Notes: a model not told the origin generated them from the letters alone. Positions 57,801-63,768 are shown, numbered from the stretch's first letter. The stretch: 64,000 nt of DNA from Reticulitermes speratus (GCA_021186555.1 JAJKFL010000042.1:49677980-49741979); one strand, 5' to 3'. Numbers and translations: made by a program.

Positions 57801-59166
57801 ACGAATGTAAATATGTAAGTTTTGTTTCTTGTGCCACTGCAAGATTACGAAATTCACTCCACACTCTTGCCAGTACATGACTGGTTAAAGTTACATGCAA
57901 GTAGTGCAATATAATGTTTAGATGGGATTCGAATCCTCATTCACAGGTTTTCTTTCTAAATTACATGAGCAAGCTGTAATTTATTAGTCACTATTTATAC
58001 ACACCAACTGGATGCAACTTTATTAAAAAACTGTATAGTTTTTTAAAACATATTTAAAAACCTTTTAAACCCGACATATGTTTCGGCTCTTATAGAGCCA
58101 TCTTCAGGGGTTTATCGTCATTAAAACTGCATATATTAAAACGTCGTTTTCATTGGTTCACTTTTGGCAAGGTTTCCCACTTTTCACCGCCCGGCACGCA
58201 CAGACAGCACTTGTTATTTGTACTAAGATAATATATTAATGTTTCGGTAGGTATTGTATTTGATGCATGGTAGTGGTTTATCTTGTTCATTAGGTCGTGT
58301 TTTTCATGGTGTAGGCTGTACTGTTTGTGTGCGTGCCGGGCGGTGAAAAGTGGGAAACCTTGCCAAAAGTGAACCAATGAAAACGATGTTTTAATATATG
58401 CAGTTTTAACGACGATAAACCCCTGAAGGTGGCTCTATAAGAGCCGAAACATATGTCGGGTTTAAAAGGTTTTTAAATATGTTTTAAAAAACTATACAGT
58501 TTTTTAAATAAAGTTTCATCCAGTTGGTGTGTATAAATAGTGACTGTGAAAAGATGCACGGTGATTACAGAATAATGTATGTAATTTATTAATTTGCATG
58601 TTATTCTTTCTGTAATCTTGTAGCCACTATATCTTGTAATACCAACAATGAGAGCAGTCACATTCTATGTGTAGAATGGCTGCTTGTGGTTGTAAGTAAT
58701 AAGACTGGTGAATTCAGCCATATACTGCCATGATAGATTAGTCTGATTCGGATGCTGTGAGTTACCTTAATATTTGACTGTTTTGTTATTGTTGATAATA
58801 TAAAAGGATTGATGTGGTCAAATGTTGCAGGTGTATGCAGCTTATGAGACAGGGCTGGCAAGTGGAACAAGCCTGAAACTCCACGTGACGCCATGGACAA
58901 CAGCCCGTGAGGTGGTGGACCTGGTGGTGAAACAGCTCAACATGGCGGTGGTACTCAAGGGTAAAGACGGACCTATCTATCCAAGTGAAAAGCTCAAAAA
59001 CTTCTGCCTGGTTGCTGTTATAGGTGCTAGAGAACGCTGTCTCAGAGATGACTTCAAGCCACTTCAGCTGCAAAATCCATGGAAGAAGGGAAGACTGTAT
59101 GTGAGACAGAAACAAGATGTGTTGGCTGCACTGGAGCACAGTTCTCGCCATACTGCGTATCTGTAG
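31801..59166 (+). CDS. wake: wide awake / ANKFN1 orthologue, 18 coding exons (full span)
   Basis: Rebuilt by joining 18 exons whose donor and acceptor phases all match: 4,155 coding bases, about 1,384 residues. Order of parts: disordered Ser/Gln-rich N-terminus (1-260), ankyrin segment (about 280-356), an Asn/His-rich linker, a fibronectin type III domain (about 471-571), the ANKFN1-specific core (572-1022) with GLYLGYLK at 821-828 and the DEWEWLK motif at about 861-867, a Ser-rich linker, and an RA domain (1274 to about 1375). Vertebrate ANKFN1 has the ankyrin, FN3 and core parts. From the literature, fly WAKE acts in clock neurons, promotes sleep onset and works with the GABA-A receptor Rdl; that role is inferred here by orthology. 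Intron 3 has a GC donor. Introns run from 0.8 to 2.4 kb except intron 15 (85 bp). The true N-terminus is uncertain, because an in-frame TGA lies at 31768-31770 and further 5' exons may lie outside the region I can judge. Confidence 0.93.
32697..32880 (+). mobile_element. dispersed element related to the 52 bp array
   Basis: Single diverged unit ('ttcagctgtaggcacacgaa' to 'gtactgtgtatg') and following flank ('acaaagatgtacc', 'ctcaccta') match 4870-5040. Lies in wake intron 1. Confidence 0.65.
33429..33533 (+). CDS. wake: wake exon 2: lead into ankyrin region
   Basis: Acceptor ttttcag, donor G|GTAAGA, phase 1 to phase 1. Encodes [15 protein letters not shown] followed by a Lys-rich helix ending KINIHLH. 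It reads directly into the ankyrin helix of exon 3, giving [10 protein letters not shown] across the junction. Confidence 0.88.
33570..33800. mobile_element. possible tRNA-related repeat with hairpin
   Basis: 'gtgcgcgtttcgaattt' resembles a decayed B box. At 33718-33750 ggtacgtgatg is followed by its inverse catcacgtacc, then a third related copy 'gtcacgtacctgaag' at about 33770. Lies in intron 2. Confidence 0.4.
34112..34885. repeat. 38 bp tandem array, about 20 copies (wake intron 2)
   Basis: The unit runs from aggcagagtgaggatgtggg to tgcacatt. Copies are almost identical apart from one unit at 34431-34460. Confidence 0.97.
35100..35178 (+). CDS. wake: wake exon 3: ankyrin repeat, first part
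   Basis: Acceptor tttttgcag. Encodes [18 protein letters not shown], a typical ankyrin helix pair, then the ESTDVDVN turn. The exon ends CAACAG and is followed by GCAAGT, a non-canonical GC donor in good context. Only this cut gives phase 2 and the reading [14 protein letters not shown] into exon 4; the nearby GT site puts exon 4 in a frame with no ankyrin similarity. Confidence 0.9.
35325..35665 (+). mobile_element. LINE 3' end (wake intron 3)
   Basis: Reads '[14 protein letters not shown]', '[12 protein letters not shown]', '[15 protein letters not shown]' with later frameshifts, then ends in 'gttagttagttagtt'. Same LINE family as 19081. Confidence 0.82.
36178..36262 (+). mobile_element. 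diverged single copy of the 52 bp-array element
   Basis: 'ctgtgttcaacagtagacac' to 'gaagcgtgtgctgtgtgtgg' matches the unit and flank at 4870-4935. Intron 3. Confidence 0.55.
36263..36435 (-). mobile_element. LINE fragment (wake intron 3)
   Basis: Reverse strand keeps '[20 protein letters not shown]' and 'MDLTEICW', the same RT tail. Confidence 0.72.
36664..36767 (+). CDS. wake: wake exon 4: ankyrin repeat, second part
   Basis: Acceptor cattttcag, phase 2 in, phase 1 out. Encodes [20 protein letters not shown] then [13 protein letters not shown], a clear ankyrin repeat. The donor T|GTGGGT is weak but is the only nearby GT that keeps phase with exon 5, giving EGNQFKSPDLLG across the junction. 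Confidence 0.9.
36768..37640 (+). mobile_element. three copies of a retroelement 3' end with GAATT tail (wake intron 4)
   Basis: Copies end at about 37085, 37316 and 37640, each with 'aataaa' and a (GAATT)n-type tail. The first two share about 200 bases ('tcttgtgtatttgtactgtt', 'aagtctgcacgttaataaat'). A (TTA)n tract at 36822-36865 and another at 37447-37480 accompany them. A LINE 3' fragment at 37318-37446 lies between. Confidence 0.7.
37755..37960. mobile_element. fold-back mariner-like 3' end (wake intron 4)
   Basis: Arms 'ccagacctccacgtagtcac...gtcccactgtagcaccaagg' and their inverse surround a short centre near 37840. The + strand then reads [15 protein letters not shown], resembling the C-terminal end of mariner transposases. 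Confidence 0.6.
38091..38432 (+). CDS. wake: wake exon 5: linker with Asn/His tract
   Basis: Acceptor ttgttgacag, phase 1 in and out. Starts with a helical [12 protein letters not shown] segment, then a Gly-rich run and an Asn/His low-complexity tract encoded by AAC/CAC repeats (about 38210-38260), then a Ser/Ala-rich stretch and the conserved helix [14 protein letters not shown]. The frame stays open past 38432, but C|GTAAGA is the right donor because it yields FDQARPPDIPF with exon 6, the usual ANKFN1 entry into FN3. Confidence 0.92.
38465..38800 (+). mobile_element. LINE 3' end (wake intron 5)
   Basis: Same 3' module ('ctggctcagtgtcgggccaa', 'taatgaacttttgggttcca', 'ctgttagcttctcaag') at about the divergence of the other old copies. 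Confidence 0.72.
38965..39230 (-). mobile_element. LINE fragment (wake intron 5)
   Basis: Reverse-strand equivalent of the RT tail ('ttctttaatatccattttaa', 'ctcatctcatcc'-like blocks), heavily decayed. Confidence 0.55.
39364..39684. repeat. 40 bp tandem array, 8 copies (wake intron 5)
   Basis: The unit runs from gctgctgacatcatcccttt to ttgtacttat; one substitution among the copies (tcttccc at 39611). Very young or strongly homogenised. Confidence 0.97.
39969..40082 (+). CDS. wake: wake exon 6: FN3 domain, first part
   Basis: Acceptor cattttcag, donor AAAG|GTGACT, phase 1 in and out. Encodes [20 protein letters not shown] then [17 protein letters not shown], the A-B-C strands of a fibronectin type III fold. 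Confidence 0.94.
40688..41858. repeat. 56 bp tandem array, about 21 copies, abutting exon 7
   Basis: The unit runs from gatatgattaccctattatg to ggagctgtgtgttct. The last unit ends 8-9 bases before the exon 7 acceptor (41866), so the array supplies most of the sequence where the polypyrimidine tract and branch point would lie. Confidence 0.97.
41867..42055 (+). CDS. wake: wake exon 7: FN3 domain, second part
   Basis: Acceptor gtttggcag directly abuts a 56 bp tandem array; donor A|GTAAGT. Encodes [20 protein letters not shown], then the FN3 strand pair with [14 protein letters not shown] and [11 protein letters not shown]. The Trp of the C strand and the Tyr of the F strand are in the expected places. 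Confidence 0.95.
43185..43420 (-). mobile_element. diverged SINE (wake intron 7)
   Basis: Reverse complement keeps SINE body blocks ('gcactagatggagatgagtg', 'ctttactcccagggaagg'). Confidence 0.6.
43579..43819 (+). CDS. wake: wake exon 8: start of ANKFN1 core
   Basis: Acceptor gtctgtag, donor AG|GTAAGT, phase 1 to 2. Encodes [13 protein letters not shown] followed by [11 protein letters not shown], then a basic stretch [20 protein letters not shown]. This is the conserved segment that follows FN3 in ANKFN1 proteins. Confidence 0.95.
43838..44305. repeat. about 235 bp direct duplication (wake intron 8)
   Basis: Two tandem copies (about 43838-44072 and 44073-44305) sharing 'aaatgtggagcaaaactcta' and 'gattctgaacaggggcccaa'. 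They differ at only a handful of sites. Confidence 0.92.
44687..44819 (+). CDS. wake: wake exon 9: ANKFN1 core
   Basis: Acceptor cgttgcag, donor AAG|GTAGAC, phase 2 to 0. Encodes [20 protein letters not shown] followed by the acidic [10 protein letters not shown] segment and DFHWFMK. Matches the family pattern. Confidence 0.95.
44930..45330 (+). pseudogene. DDE transposase remnant (wake intron 9)
   Basis: With frameshifts it reads [19 protein letters not shown] then QWFGRGGLI, and later a helical tail. This is the 'APPHF...F.GRWIGR' end of a Tc1/mariner-superfamily transposase. The same fossil family appears at about 55700 and 62300. Confidence 0.75.
45657..45770 (+). CDS. wake: wake exon 10: ANKFN1 core
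   Basis: Acceptor gttgtgcag, donor CAG|GTAATT, phase 0 to 0, 38 codons. Encodes [20 protein letters not shown] then a helix [13 protein letters not shown] 36 bp minisatellite begins only about 15-30 bases after the donor. Confidence 0.95.
45785..46175. repeat. 36 bp tandem array, about 11 copies (wake intron 10)
   Basis: Unit gttgctaatttattgcagtg plus ataatccttccagtcg; two variants (ttccag, taccgg) alternate. Begins just after the exon 10 donor. The 36-base period keeps one frame open into intron sequence, which is an artefact. Confidence 0.96.
46177..46376 (+). mobile_element. SINE family D, 5'-truncated (wake intron 10)
   Basis: Reverse orientation relative to 10437-10738, lacking the tRNA head; blocks 'gccctggggtcaactcagcc' and 'ggcctgtccaagcctgtaat' match. 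Joined directly to the 36 bp array. Confidence 0.85.
46377..47447. other. unassigned intron 10 sequence
   Basis: No exon or recognised element. A 27-base direct repeat ('gttgacacaacatgttcactgtact') lies at 46457-46510. Confidence 0.4.
47448..47598. mobile_element. 90 bp palindrome between 13 bp direct repeats (wake intron 10)
   Basis: The two halves of 47462-47551 are inverse copies, 45 bases each with one mismatch and no spacer. aaccacaccgcat occurs at 47448-47460 and again at 47586-47598, as an insertion target duplication would. Confidence 0.85.
47750..47795 (+). ncRNA. hammerhead-like module, degenerate
   Basis: CCCTGAAGATGGAGGCC then 'tttctcc' without a clear GAAAC. Only the left half is well kept. 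Confidence 0.25.
48129..48341 (+). CDS. wake: wake exon 11: ANKFN1 core
   Basis: Acceptor atattcag, donor CAG|GTATGG, phase 0, 71 codons. Encodes [20 protein letters not shown] then [11 protein letters not shown] and [14 protein letters not shown], ending GELLMASIQ. There is no usable start codon in or near it, so a search for ATG-initiated frames would miss it. Confidence 0.95.
48500..48665. repeat. (ACTC)-rich low-complexity tract (wake intron 11)
   Basis: Irregular repeats of 'ctcactcactcaccaactca' and 'ctcagtcactcac'. Confidence 0.85.
48666..49200 (-). mobile_element. LINE fragment (wake intron 11)
   Basis: Reverse strand reads [20 protein letters not shown], then frameshifted [20 protein letters not shown]. 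The same RT tail as 19081, including its 3' terminal 'agctagtcaacaaattccc' region. Confidence 0.8.
49850..50340. repeat. two diverged copies of a dispersed repeat (wake intron 11)
   Basis: About 49855-50095 and 50100-50340 share 'cagcacggctcccactgtatgg'-like, 'aatctgtatagaaattccaa'-like and 'gtatgttttatt...gccggca' blocks. Confidence 0.75.
50622..50788 (+). CDS. wake: wake exon 12: GLYLGYLK motif
   Basis: Acceptor acttctcag, donor TC|GTAAGT, phase 0 to 2. Encodes [20 protein letters not shown] then [16 protein letters not shown]. The GLYLGYLK core is the most conserved signature of the ANKFN1 family. Confidence 0.97.
50943..51815. repeat. 25 bp tandem array, about 35 copies (wake intron 12)
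   Basis: Unit ccatatccagtaactgtcac plus acagc. The left half is variable and contains a multi-unit block repeated at about 51030 and 51190; the right half (51530-51790) is nearly pure 'cacacggc' units. Confidence 0.96.
51877..52104 (+). CDS. wake: wake exon 13: WEW motif and Ser/Glu-rich loop
   Basis: Acceptor ttgatgcag, donor AG|GTTAGG, phase 2 in and out. Encodes DEWEWLKRQ, a Ser/Glu-rich low-complexity loop, then the helix [20 protein letters not shown]. Confidence 0.95.
52692..52858. mobile_element. small fold-back element with ribozyme-like centre (wake intron 13)
   Basis: Left arm 52692-52749 and right arm 52799-52858 are inverse copies ('gcttaaaagtttttgggtta' and 'acccaaaaacttttaagc'). 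The centre carries CCTGAAGA, stem GGGA/TCCC, GAAACGTTG at 52769-52806. Confidence 0.8.
52768..52812 (+). ncRNA. hammerhead-like core
   Basis: CTGAAGA, one T, stem GGGA/TCCC with loop of about 11 bases, GAAAC, then a short CGTTG stem-loop. The fold-back arms would extend stem I. The cleavage site (expected UH) is not clean. Confidence 0.5.
52964..53219 (+). CDS. wake: wake exon 14: ANKFN1 core end
   Basis: Acceptor gggttgcag, donor GAG|GTGTGT, phase 2 to 0. Encodes [20 protein letters not shown], then [20 protein letters not shown] and a [15 protein letters not shown] helix. Confidence 0.95.
53221..54480. other. wake intron 14, mostly unassigned
   Basis: A LINE 3' scrap ('ccaactccatagggcagaga', 53,567) is the only element recognised. 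The rest is AT-rich with no coding signal. Confidence 0.45.
54491..54634 (+). CDS. wake: wake exon 15: helical segment
   Basis: Acceptor cacatccag, phase 0, 48 codons. Encodes [20 protein letters not shown] (coiled-coil-like) followed by [18 protein letters not shown]. The frame stops soon after, so an intron must follow; GGCAGT|GTGAGT is the best donor. Confidence 0.9.
54720..55023 (+). CDS. wake: wake exon 16: Ser/Gly-rich linker
   Basis: Encodes a Ser/Gly/Asn-rich linker with [15 protein letters not shown] and a second Ser-rich half. Donor G|GTTAGT, phase 1, joins exon 17 as [13 protein letters not shown]. The acceptor gcagagcag (intron 15 of 85 bp) keeps phase 0 from exon 15. Alternative acceptors at 54690 and 54710 would need a different exon 15 donor, so the first residues are uncertain. 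Confidence 0.8.
55255..55535 (+). mobile_element. diverged tRNA-derived SINE (wake intron 16)
   Basis: Head 'attatagtcacgaggctaca' with decayed B box 'ggggttcaattcttgg', body 'ctctggggcccaccctgcct', and 3' half 'gattaagaattagtggagct'. Older than the family A copies. Confidence 0.8.
55700..56025 (+). pseudogene. DDE-transposon 3' remnant (wake intron 16)
   Basis: Aligns by eye with 45180-45470: 'gattaagagcaagaacactg', 'tctcttgacttcttaa', 'ttgtagcagtatagca'. 3' part of the same fossil element, containing no intact frame. Confidence 0.65.
56210..56514 (+). CDS. wake: wake exon 17: Ser-rich linker
   Basis: Acceptor ctgaaatag, donor CAG|GTATGC, phase 1 to 0. Encodes [20 protein letters not shown], then Ser-rich sequence containing [11 protein letters not shown], likely phosphorylation-rich, and ends PTPAPGILQ. 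Confidence 0.92.
56550..56975. repeat. about 167 bp direct repeat, 2.3 copies (wake intron 17)
   Basis: 'atgtggcccactcagcggct' starts at 56651, 56797 and 56938; the first two copies share the rest up to 'cgaacataatcacataca'. Copies differ by few bases. Confidence 0.85.
57005..57206. repeat. 101 bp direct duplication (wake intron 17)
   Basis: 'gcgcctgatgcggtgggttg' to 'tcctcttgtcctcaagta' occurs twice back to back (57006 and 57107) with about three differences. Confidence 0.92.
57428..57475 (+). ncRNA. hammerhead-like module, degenerate
   Basis: TCCTGAAAATGGGAC, a loop, then CTCCTGTGAAACAC. CTGAAAA in place of CTGAAGA. Confidence 0.3.
58067..58113 (-). ncRNA. hammerhead ribozyme-like motif, best copy
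   Basis: On -: stem I AAACCC/GGGTTT (6 bp), core CTGAAGA, stem II GGCTC/GAGCC with loop TATAA, core GAAA, stem III ACATATGT, then the cleavage triplet GTC before GGG. All three stems pair without mismatch. One extra T lies between the CTGAAGA core and stem II, which is not in the textbook consensus. Predicted self-cleavage falls between 58073 and 58072. Type I topology, as reported for Penelope-like elements and retrozymes. Confidence 0.7.
58417..58463 (+). ncRNA. hammerhead ribozyme-like motif, second copy
   Basis: Same as the - copy with AAACCC/GGGTTT, GGCTC/GAGCC and ACATATGT stems and GTC before GGG at 58458. One core change: CTGAAGG for CTGAAGA, at a position (A9) that is normally invariant, so this copy may be weak or dead. 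Confidence 0.6.
58831..59166 (+). CDS. wake: wake exon 18: Ras-association domain and stop
   Basis: Acceptor atgttgcag, phase 0, 112 codons including the TAG stop. Encodes [34 protein letters not shown], then [19 protein letters not shown] and [16 protein letters not shown], a ubiquitin-like RA domain of about 100 residues. The protein ends about 10 residues after the domain. Confidence 0.96.
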   Translation: MYAAYETGLASGTSLKLHVTPWTTAREVVDLVVKQLNMAVVLKGKDGPIYPSEKLKNFCLVAVIGARERCLRDDFKPLQLQNPWKKGRLYVRQKQDVLAALEHSSRHTAYL

Positions 59167-59959
59167 CTTAAACTGAGTTCAACAAAGTAGTGAGTGATTG
59201 ACACATTGCAATAGTGTTTAGTTGGGATTTGGATGGATATTTGTAGCGACCAGAATCTCTGAGTATGAGCGGTTATGATAAGTGATGGAAATGGGAACTG
59301 ACATCACTGGGAATTGGGTTCAGCAAATTTCCAGTATGAAATTAACAGAAATTCAGATAAAGTTTAAAGATATCTCTGGGTGTGTTCACAACTGAATGCA
59401 ATGTATTTAATACTTGCTTTGGGCTTAAGAAATATAAAGACTACTGTGAGAGAATTAGATGTTTGTGTGAAGTTTACAGTTGCAAAAAGTTTCTCAGTGA
59501 TGAAGCCAAATGTATCTTAACATCCAAAAATGACTGTAACATCTCAAAAGAAGTTTGGTGTAATGTTCCAGAAACTGATAAAAAATATAGAAAAGACAAA
59601 TGCATTCGTTTTTATGAGACACCAATAGACTTTACAAGAACAATTTTTTCCCCTCAGATACAAGAGTAAAACGGGAATGTTTCACCATTTCCATACTACA
59701 CTGCTTATTTTTCGGTTTCTATTTGTATAGGCTGCAGAGGTTCTATGAAACCATTCCGTTTCTTTGCTGACAAAGTAAAGTACGAGCATGAAGTGTCAAC
59801 TACATGCATGACTATACCGAGTGCTTTCTAGAATGTATGATATTTTTATTGAACACTATTTCCGCCACTGAATATGTGACTTTTTTTACTGAAACATAAA
59901 TTTGTCTGGCATAAGTTAGAAGGTAAATGATGTTGCTGACTGAATATTGGTTAAAACAG

Positions 59960-60220
59960 TCAGCAGTGCTGGCCTTAGCAAATGTGGGGCCTGGTTGCGT
60001 TCCTTGTGGTGGGCCCCTAAAAGTTATTATGCAGAGCAAAACAAGGACTAACATTTGTATATTAATATAAGTCATAAATCAGTCTGAGAGCTTTGTGTGG
60101 TATCACACTGTGCGTTTTTAGAAATTACTAATGAGCATATCCCCCCATGAGCGCAGAAACCAATTGCGTCAAATCAGTCCAGTCGGCCTAAGGCCGGCCC
60201 TGACAGTGAGCCATATAGAA
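59960..60220. mobile_element. possible old transposon fragment
   Basis: 'gctggccttagcaaatgtgg' is echoed in inverse form by 'cggcctaaggccggccctga' at 60185, as at the ends of some DNA transposons. Weak evidence. Confidence 0.35.
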
Positions 60221-60319
60221 GCACAGTGATGCTGGGTTCTCAGCCCTAGGTCATGTTACACACATTCCTACCTGAGTAAAGAAGAATGAATGGTAACAAT
60301 CGCATGTATGTTTCAACAC

Positions 60320-62280
60320 TTTTCACAGTGACTAAGTTCAATAAGCTCCACTCAGGCTGACAGCCATCACCAGTGGTTAAGGCAGACTGAGGTTTCAGTG
60401 ACTGACTCGTTTGCACTCATCACCAATACCCAAATTTCCCACACCTGCGCCAGTCGGTGGAATTAATGGTTGGAGAGCGAGATAATTCCTGCTCTTGTCA
60501 GAGCTGTCTATTTAACCGCCTGATGCAGCTGTCAGCCTGAGAGGATTTTCTTGAACAGCATCACGGTTGTAATGTTGATGCACCAATTGTTATTCAGTGG
60601 AGATGCAGATGAAGCATAGCTGTGACATGTCATGTGACTTGTGTGCTCTGTGAAGCTTCTCAAGTGACGTGGTGAGTGGAATCACTGAATCGGTTTTGAT
60701 GTTTTAAGGAATAATACTAAGCAGTTTTAGCTTGTGTTCTCAATATCATGAAATAAATAGTCGAATTTTCAGTCCAACACAACTCTATAGTTATCATGGT
60801 TTAGCTACACATTTCAGTCCCTTTTTTGGACCGTCAGGCTGTTGTATAAAAACTTATGAAATAAAGGCAAGCTGAACTTGCTAACATGTTGCATTCAAAC
60901 ATCACGTTCACATATTCAGCAGAATTCTCTTTGGAAAGAAAACCATTCTTTACATGTCATTTCACTGCAGTTCTAATGAAATATTTTCAGTCATGATTCT
61001 GTTTTGAGTAATTTTTTAAATTTTATTTTAGTACAGTGGAACCCCCTTTTGAGATTCTTTTGTGCATTTGAACACTTAACTGATTAGAATCTTAAATGAA
61101 AGAAACGTAATACTGAAGTTTGTTGTAACTTTGGTAACTCAAACACAATGTTAAATGAGACAACAGCATGAAATGAAGCAGTACTAAGTCGGGGTTCCAC
61201 TGTAGTTGAAGAATTGTATTAGAAAATTATTTATTATGACAGTGTGAATATTTACTATGTTTCAGTATTATAGGAAAGATAATGTATTGGGAAATGCTTA
61301 GTTACTCAGTTTGTTACATATTTTCATGCCAAAAGATGCTATTTTAAAGATTCTGTTACTACTTGCCAAATCTTTCATTTTGTAAATATATTTATCTATA
61401 TCTGTACCATTTTTACAACTCTCTATCAGGTGACTGTGTTTCATTTGGCCTACATATTGGTGATACAATGAGATCTCAGAACACATCCTAACCTGCCATC
61501 TGTAAAGGTAGACCAACATCACAAGGTCAATTGTTGAATTTAATAAAAATGTACTGCAATTTCAGTTTCAAATGCAATTTGGAAACAACAAATTCAAGTC
61601 AAAACAAAAACTTAACTTGAAATTGTGGTAAAAAGTGAACAGTGCTGACACATTTTGAAACTCAACAGCACTGGGTACACAAACTCCGAGCTAAAATTTC
61701 TCGTCCCTACCCTTGGAAATGAAGAAGAAAGATCTTTCAGTCCATGTCGGAAGTGATTAACCGTGAATGTCATGTTCGCTAGTTAGATATGATGATGGTG
61801 TTAATTTGCTCATTAGTGGATGGCATAGGCAGTGGCTAAAATGAATCCACTTGGACTGCAACATGTGGGAAAAGGAAGGAGTGAATGACAGTATGATAAA
61901 TTTGGTTATGTGCAGTTCCTGTGTCAGTGTGATAAATTTATGTTATAGCGTTGTATTGTTTCCAGTTCCTCGGCATATTTTGAACATATTTTAACGGCCA
62001 CGATAAAAACATAAAGGAGAAAGATAATTGAAGTATTTTGTAAGGTTTAACTACATGAGAGTGTCGTATGGATATGAATTTGTATGTAGTGCATTTGTTT
62101 GTGTATTGAACAATGCATTAGTTCAGAAGTCACAACAATGAGTTTTTTTAATATAAATGTGGCAATGAAGGTAAGTCTAAAAGGGAACGGATTAGCAAGA
62201 TTTGTTATAAAAATGATGAAGGAGAACTACAGGCTGATGATAAATTAAATACACATTGTTAAGTGGCTGTATCTCCTAAA
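60320..62280. other. intergenic stretch downstream of wake
   Basis: AT-rich. Around 61030-61200 'cagtggaacccccttttgag' and 'ggggttccactgta' are inverse copies, so a small TIR element of about 165 bp (61034-61203) is likely. No gene found. Confidence 0.45.
60752..60757 (+). terminator. candidate polyadenylation signal
   Basis: AATAAA hexamer about 1.6 kb after the wake stop codon; a second one lies at 60860-60865. Position and strand fit wake, but use is not shown by the sequence. Confidence 0.35.
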
Positions 62281-62284
62281 CAGA

Positions 62285-62645
62285 AAATTATATTCCTACG
62301 ATTCTTGCACCATTTTAAAGCCAATAGACTGCCATTTAGTGCAGCCTGGAAGACACAGAATCAACACTTTTCCTTAGGACATCAAGAAGAACAGCATAAA
62401 AGTATCTGAAATCTGTTATCAAGTGTTTTTGGTCTTGATTAGCAGGCTTCCTCTGTAGCCTAACACCACACAAGTTAATTACATGCAGTAAGTTCGGGAT
62501 ATTGCTGGGGCCATTCTGTAGGTCTTCCACGCCCATTCCACCGACCAGTAAAATGGATGTCGAACCACGCATGAACACGAAACTCGAAATGTGGTGGTGC
62601 TCCATGTTGCTGTAAGTGCAGTTCTTCATAACTTGTCACAGCAAG
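62285..62645 (-). pseudogene. DDE transposase remnant
   Basis: Reverse strand, across frameshifts: APPHFEFRVHAWFDIHF, GRWNGRGRPTEWPQQYPEL, and a helical tail. The sequence order matches the C-terminal half of a Tc1/mariner-superfamily transposase. Interrupted by several stops; inactive. Confidence 0.78.
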
Positions 62646-63424
62646 GAACAAGGCACAACAGGAAAGTGTAAAGCATTCAGTTTAGGAGATGCCATCGTTT
62701 GACATCATGTAGTCACTTTACACTCATCCAGTATGTGACTTCGTAATTAATTTTGGAAGTTAAAATTTGGTAAAATGAAACCATAACTGACTAGACTTTC
62801 TGAAGTTTGTTGAAGGTGCAGGGTTGCTTATGGCAATGCACAAATTGGTGCAGTTGCAGTGCCGCAGCAGAACGGAAGTTCCAGGTGGAACAAAATGTTC
62901 GTGAGTCGGGATAGGAGGCTGTTGTTGTTAATGATACAGGGTGCTGTCTGTAATGTGGGACAGAGCACTATGGCATTACGTGTGACTGTGCAGCGGTTAT
63001 GTTGTGTGCTCAGTGCTCTGAGTGAGGTTTGGAGCTGACACCCTGCCCTGGCACATGGTTTCTTCATTTATGATTCTTTGAACTATAACATGTCTTGACA
63101 AGGCAGCAGTCTTTCAAATTCAAATGACAAATGTTAATTACTTATGCTGAGCCCATAAAAGAAATCCCATGGATGGTGAAAATGATGTCGCTCAAGGCTT
63201 CCGCCTCTCTGCTAACTGTCGTATCCTCTTGCCTGTGTCAACAAGCCCAAACCAATTCTTGCTAATGAATGTTATCACGTGATTACCCCTCTCAACATAC
63301 TTGTGAACAGAATGAGGGAAAGTGCAGTAGCTTGAATAAGATGTGGAGGTGGTCAGTCCATGAGACTTGATTCTGTGGTCTCTGTATAGTTTTGTTGACA
63401 GTGGTTTAGTGAAATTATCGCGAT

Positions 63425-63482
63425 CAACACCAACACCACACACCACACCACACCACACACCACATCAACACCACCACAAGCT
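63425..63482. repeat. (CACCA)n low-complexity tract
   Basis: CA/CACC-rich run; a spurious frame across it reads as His/Thr/Pro. Confidence 0.85.
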
Positions 63483-63768
63483 GTACAGGAATGCACTTTG
63501 TTCATTTTTCCTAAACATCTTTAATGTGATTGGTTTTATCATTGCAATGAGTTACAGAATGTATAAACACATTAGTTATAATTTGAAACATAAAGGTCAG
63601 GGTAGATCCTCTCTTTGTCGTAATTTCGGAATTTTAAATGTCGTCATAAATTGTCTACAAATTGGTGACTCCTATCTGAAAGTAAAAGTATATGAAAATG
63701 TGTGTTGTTGTTAAGTTTGCAAATATTAATATTACATAACCGGCACTTGTACTGGGAACTAATTTATA

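Larger units (their letters stand above)
57986..58545. mobile_element. 560 bp inverted-repeat element (wake intron 17)
   Basis: Outer ends 'agtcactatttatacacacc' and 'ggtgtgtataaatagtgact' are exact inverses. Arms of about 205-215 bases surround about 140 bases of unpaired centre (58193-58330). The arms each contain one hammerhead-like ribozyme in opposite orientation. No protein. Confidence 0.88.
59167..60770 (+). other. putative wake 3' UTR
   Basis: Follows the wake stop codon directly. AT-rich with no good coding frame. A stop-free, Cys-rich stretch at 59382-59669 lacks any in-frame ATG. Transposon debris begins at about 59960. The UTR end is inferred only from the AATAAA sites at 60752 and 60860. 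Confidence 0.45.
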
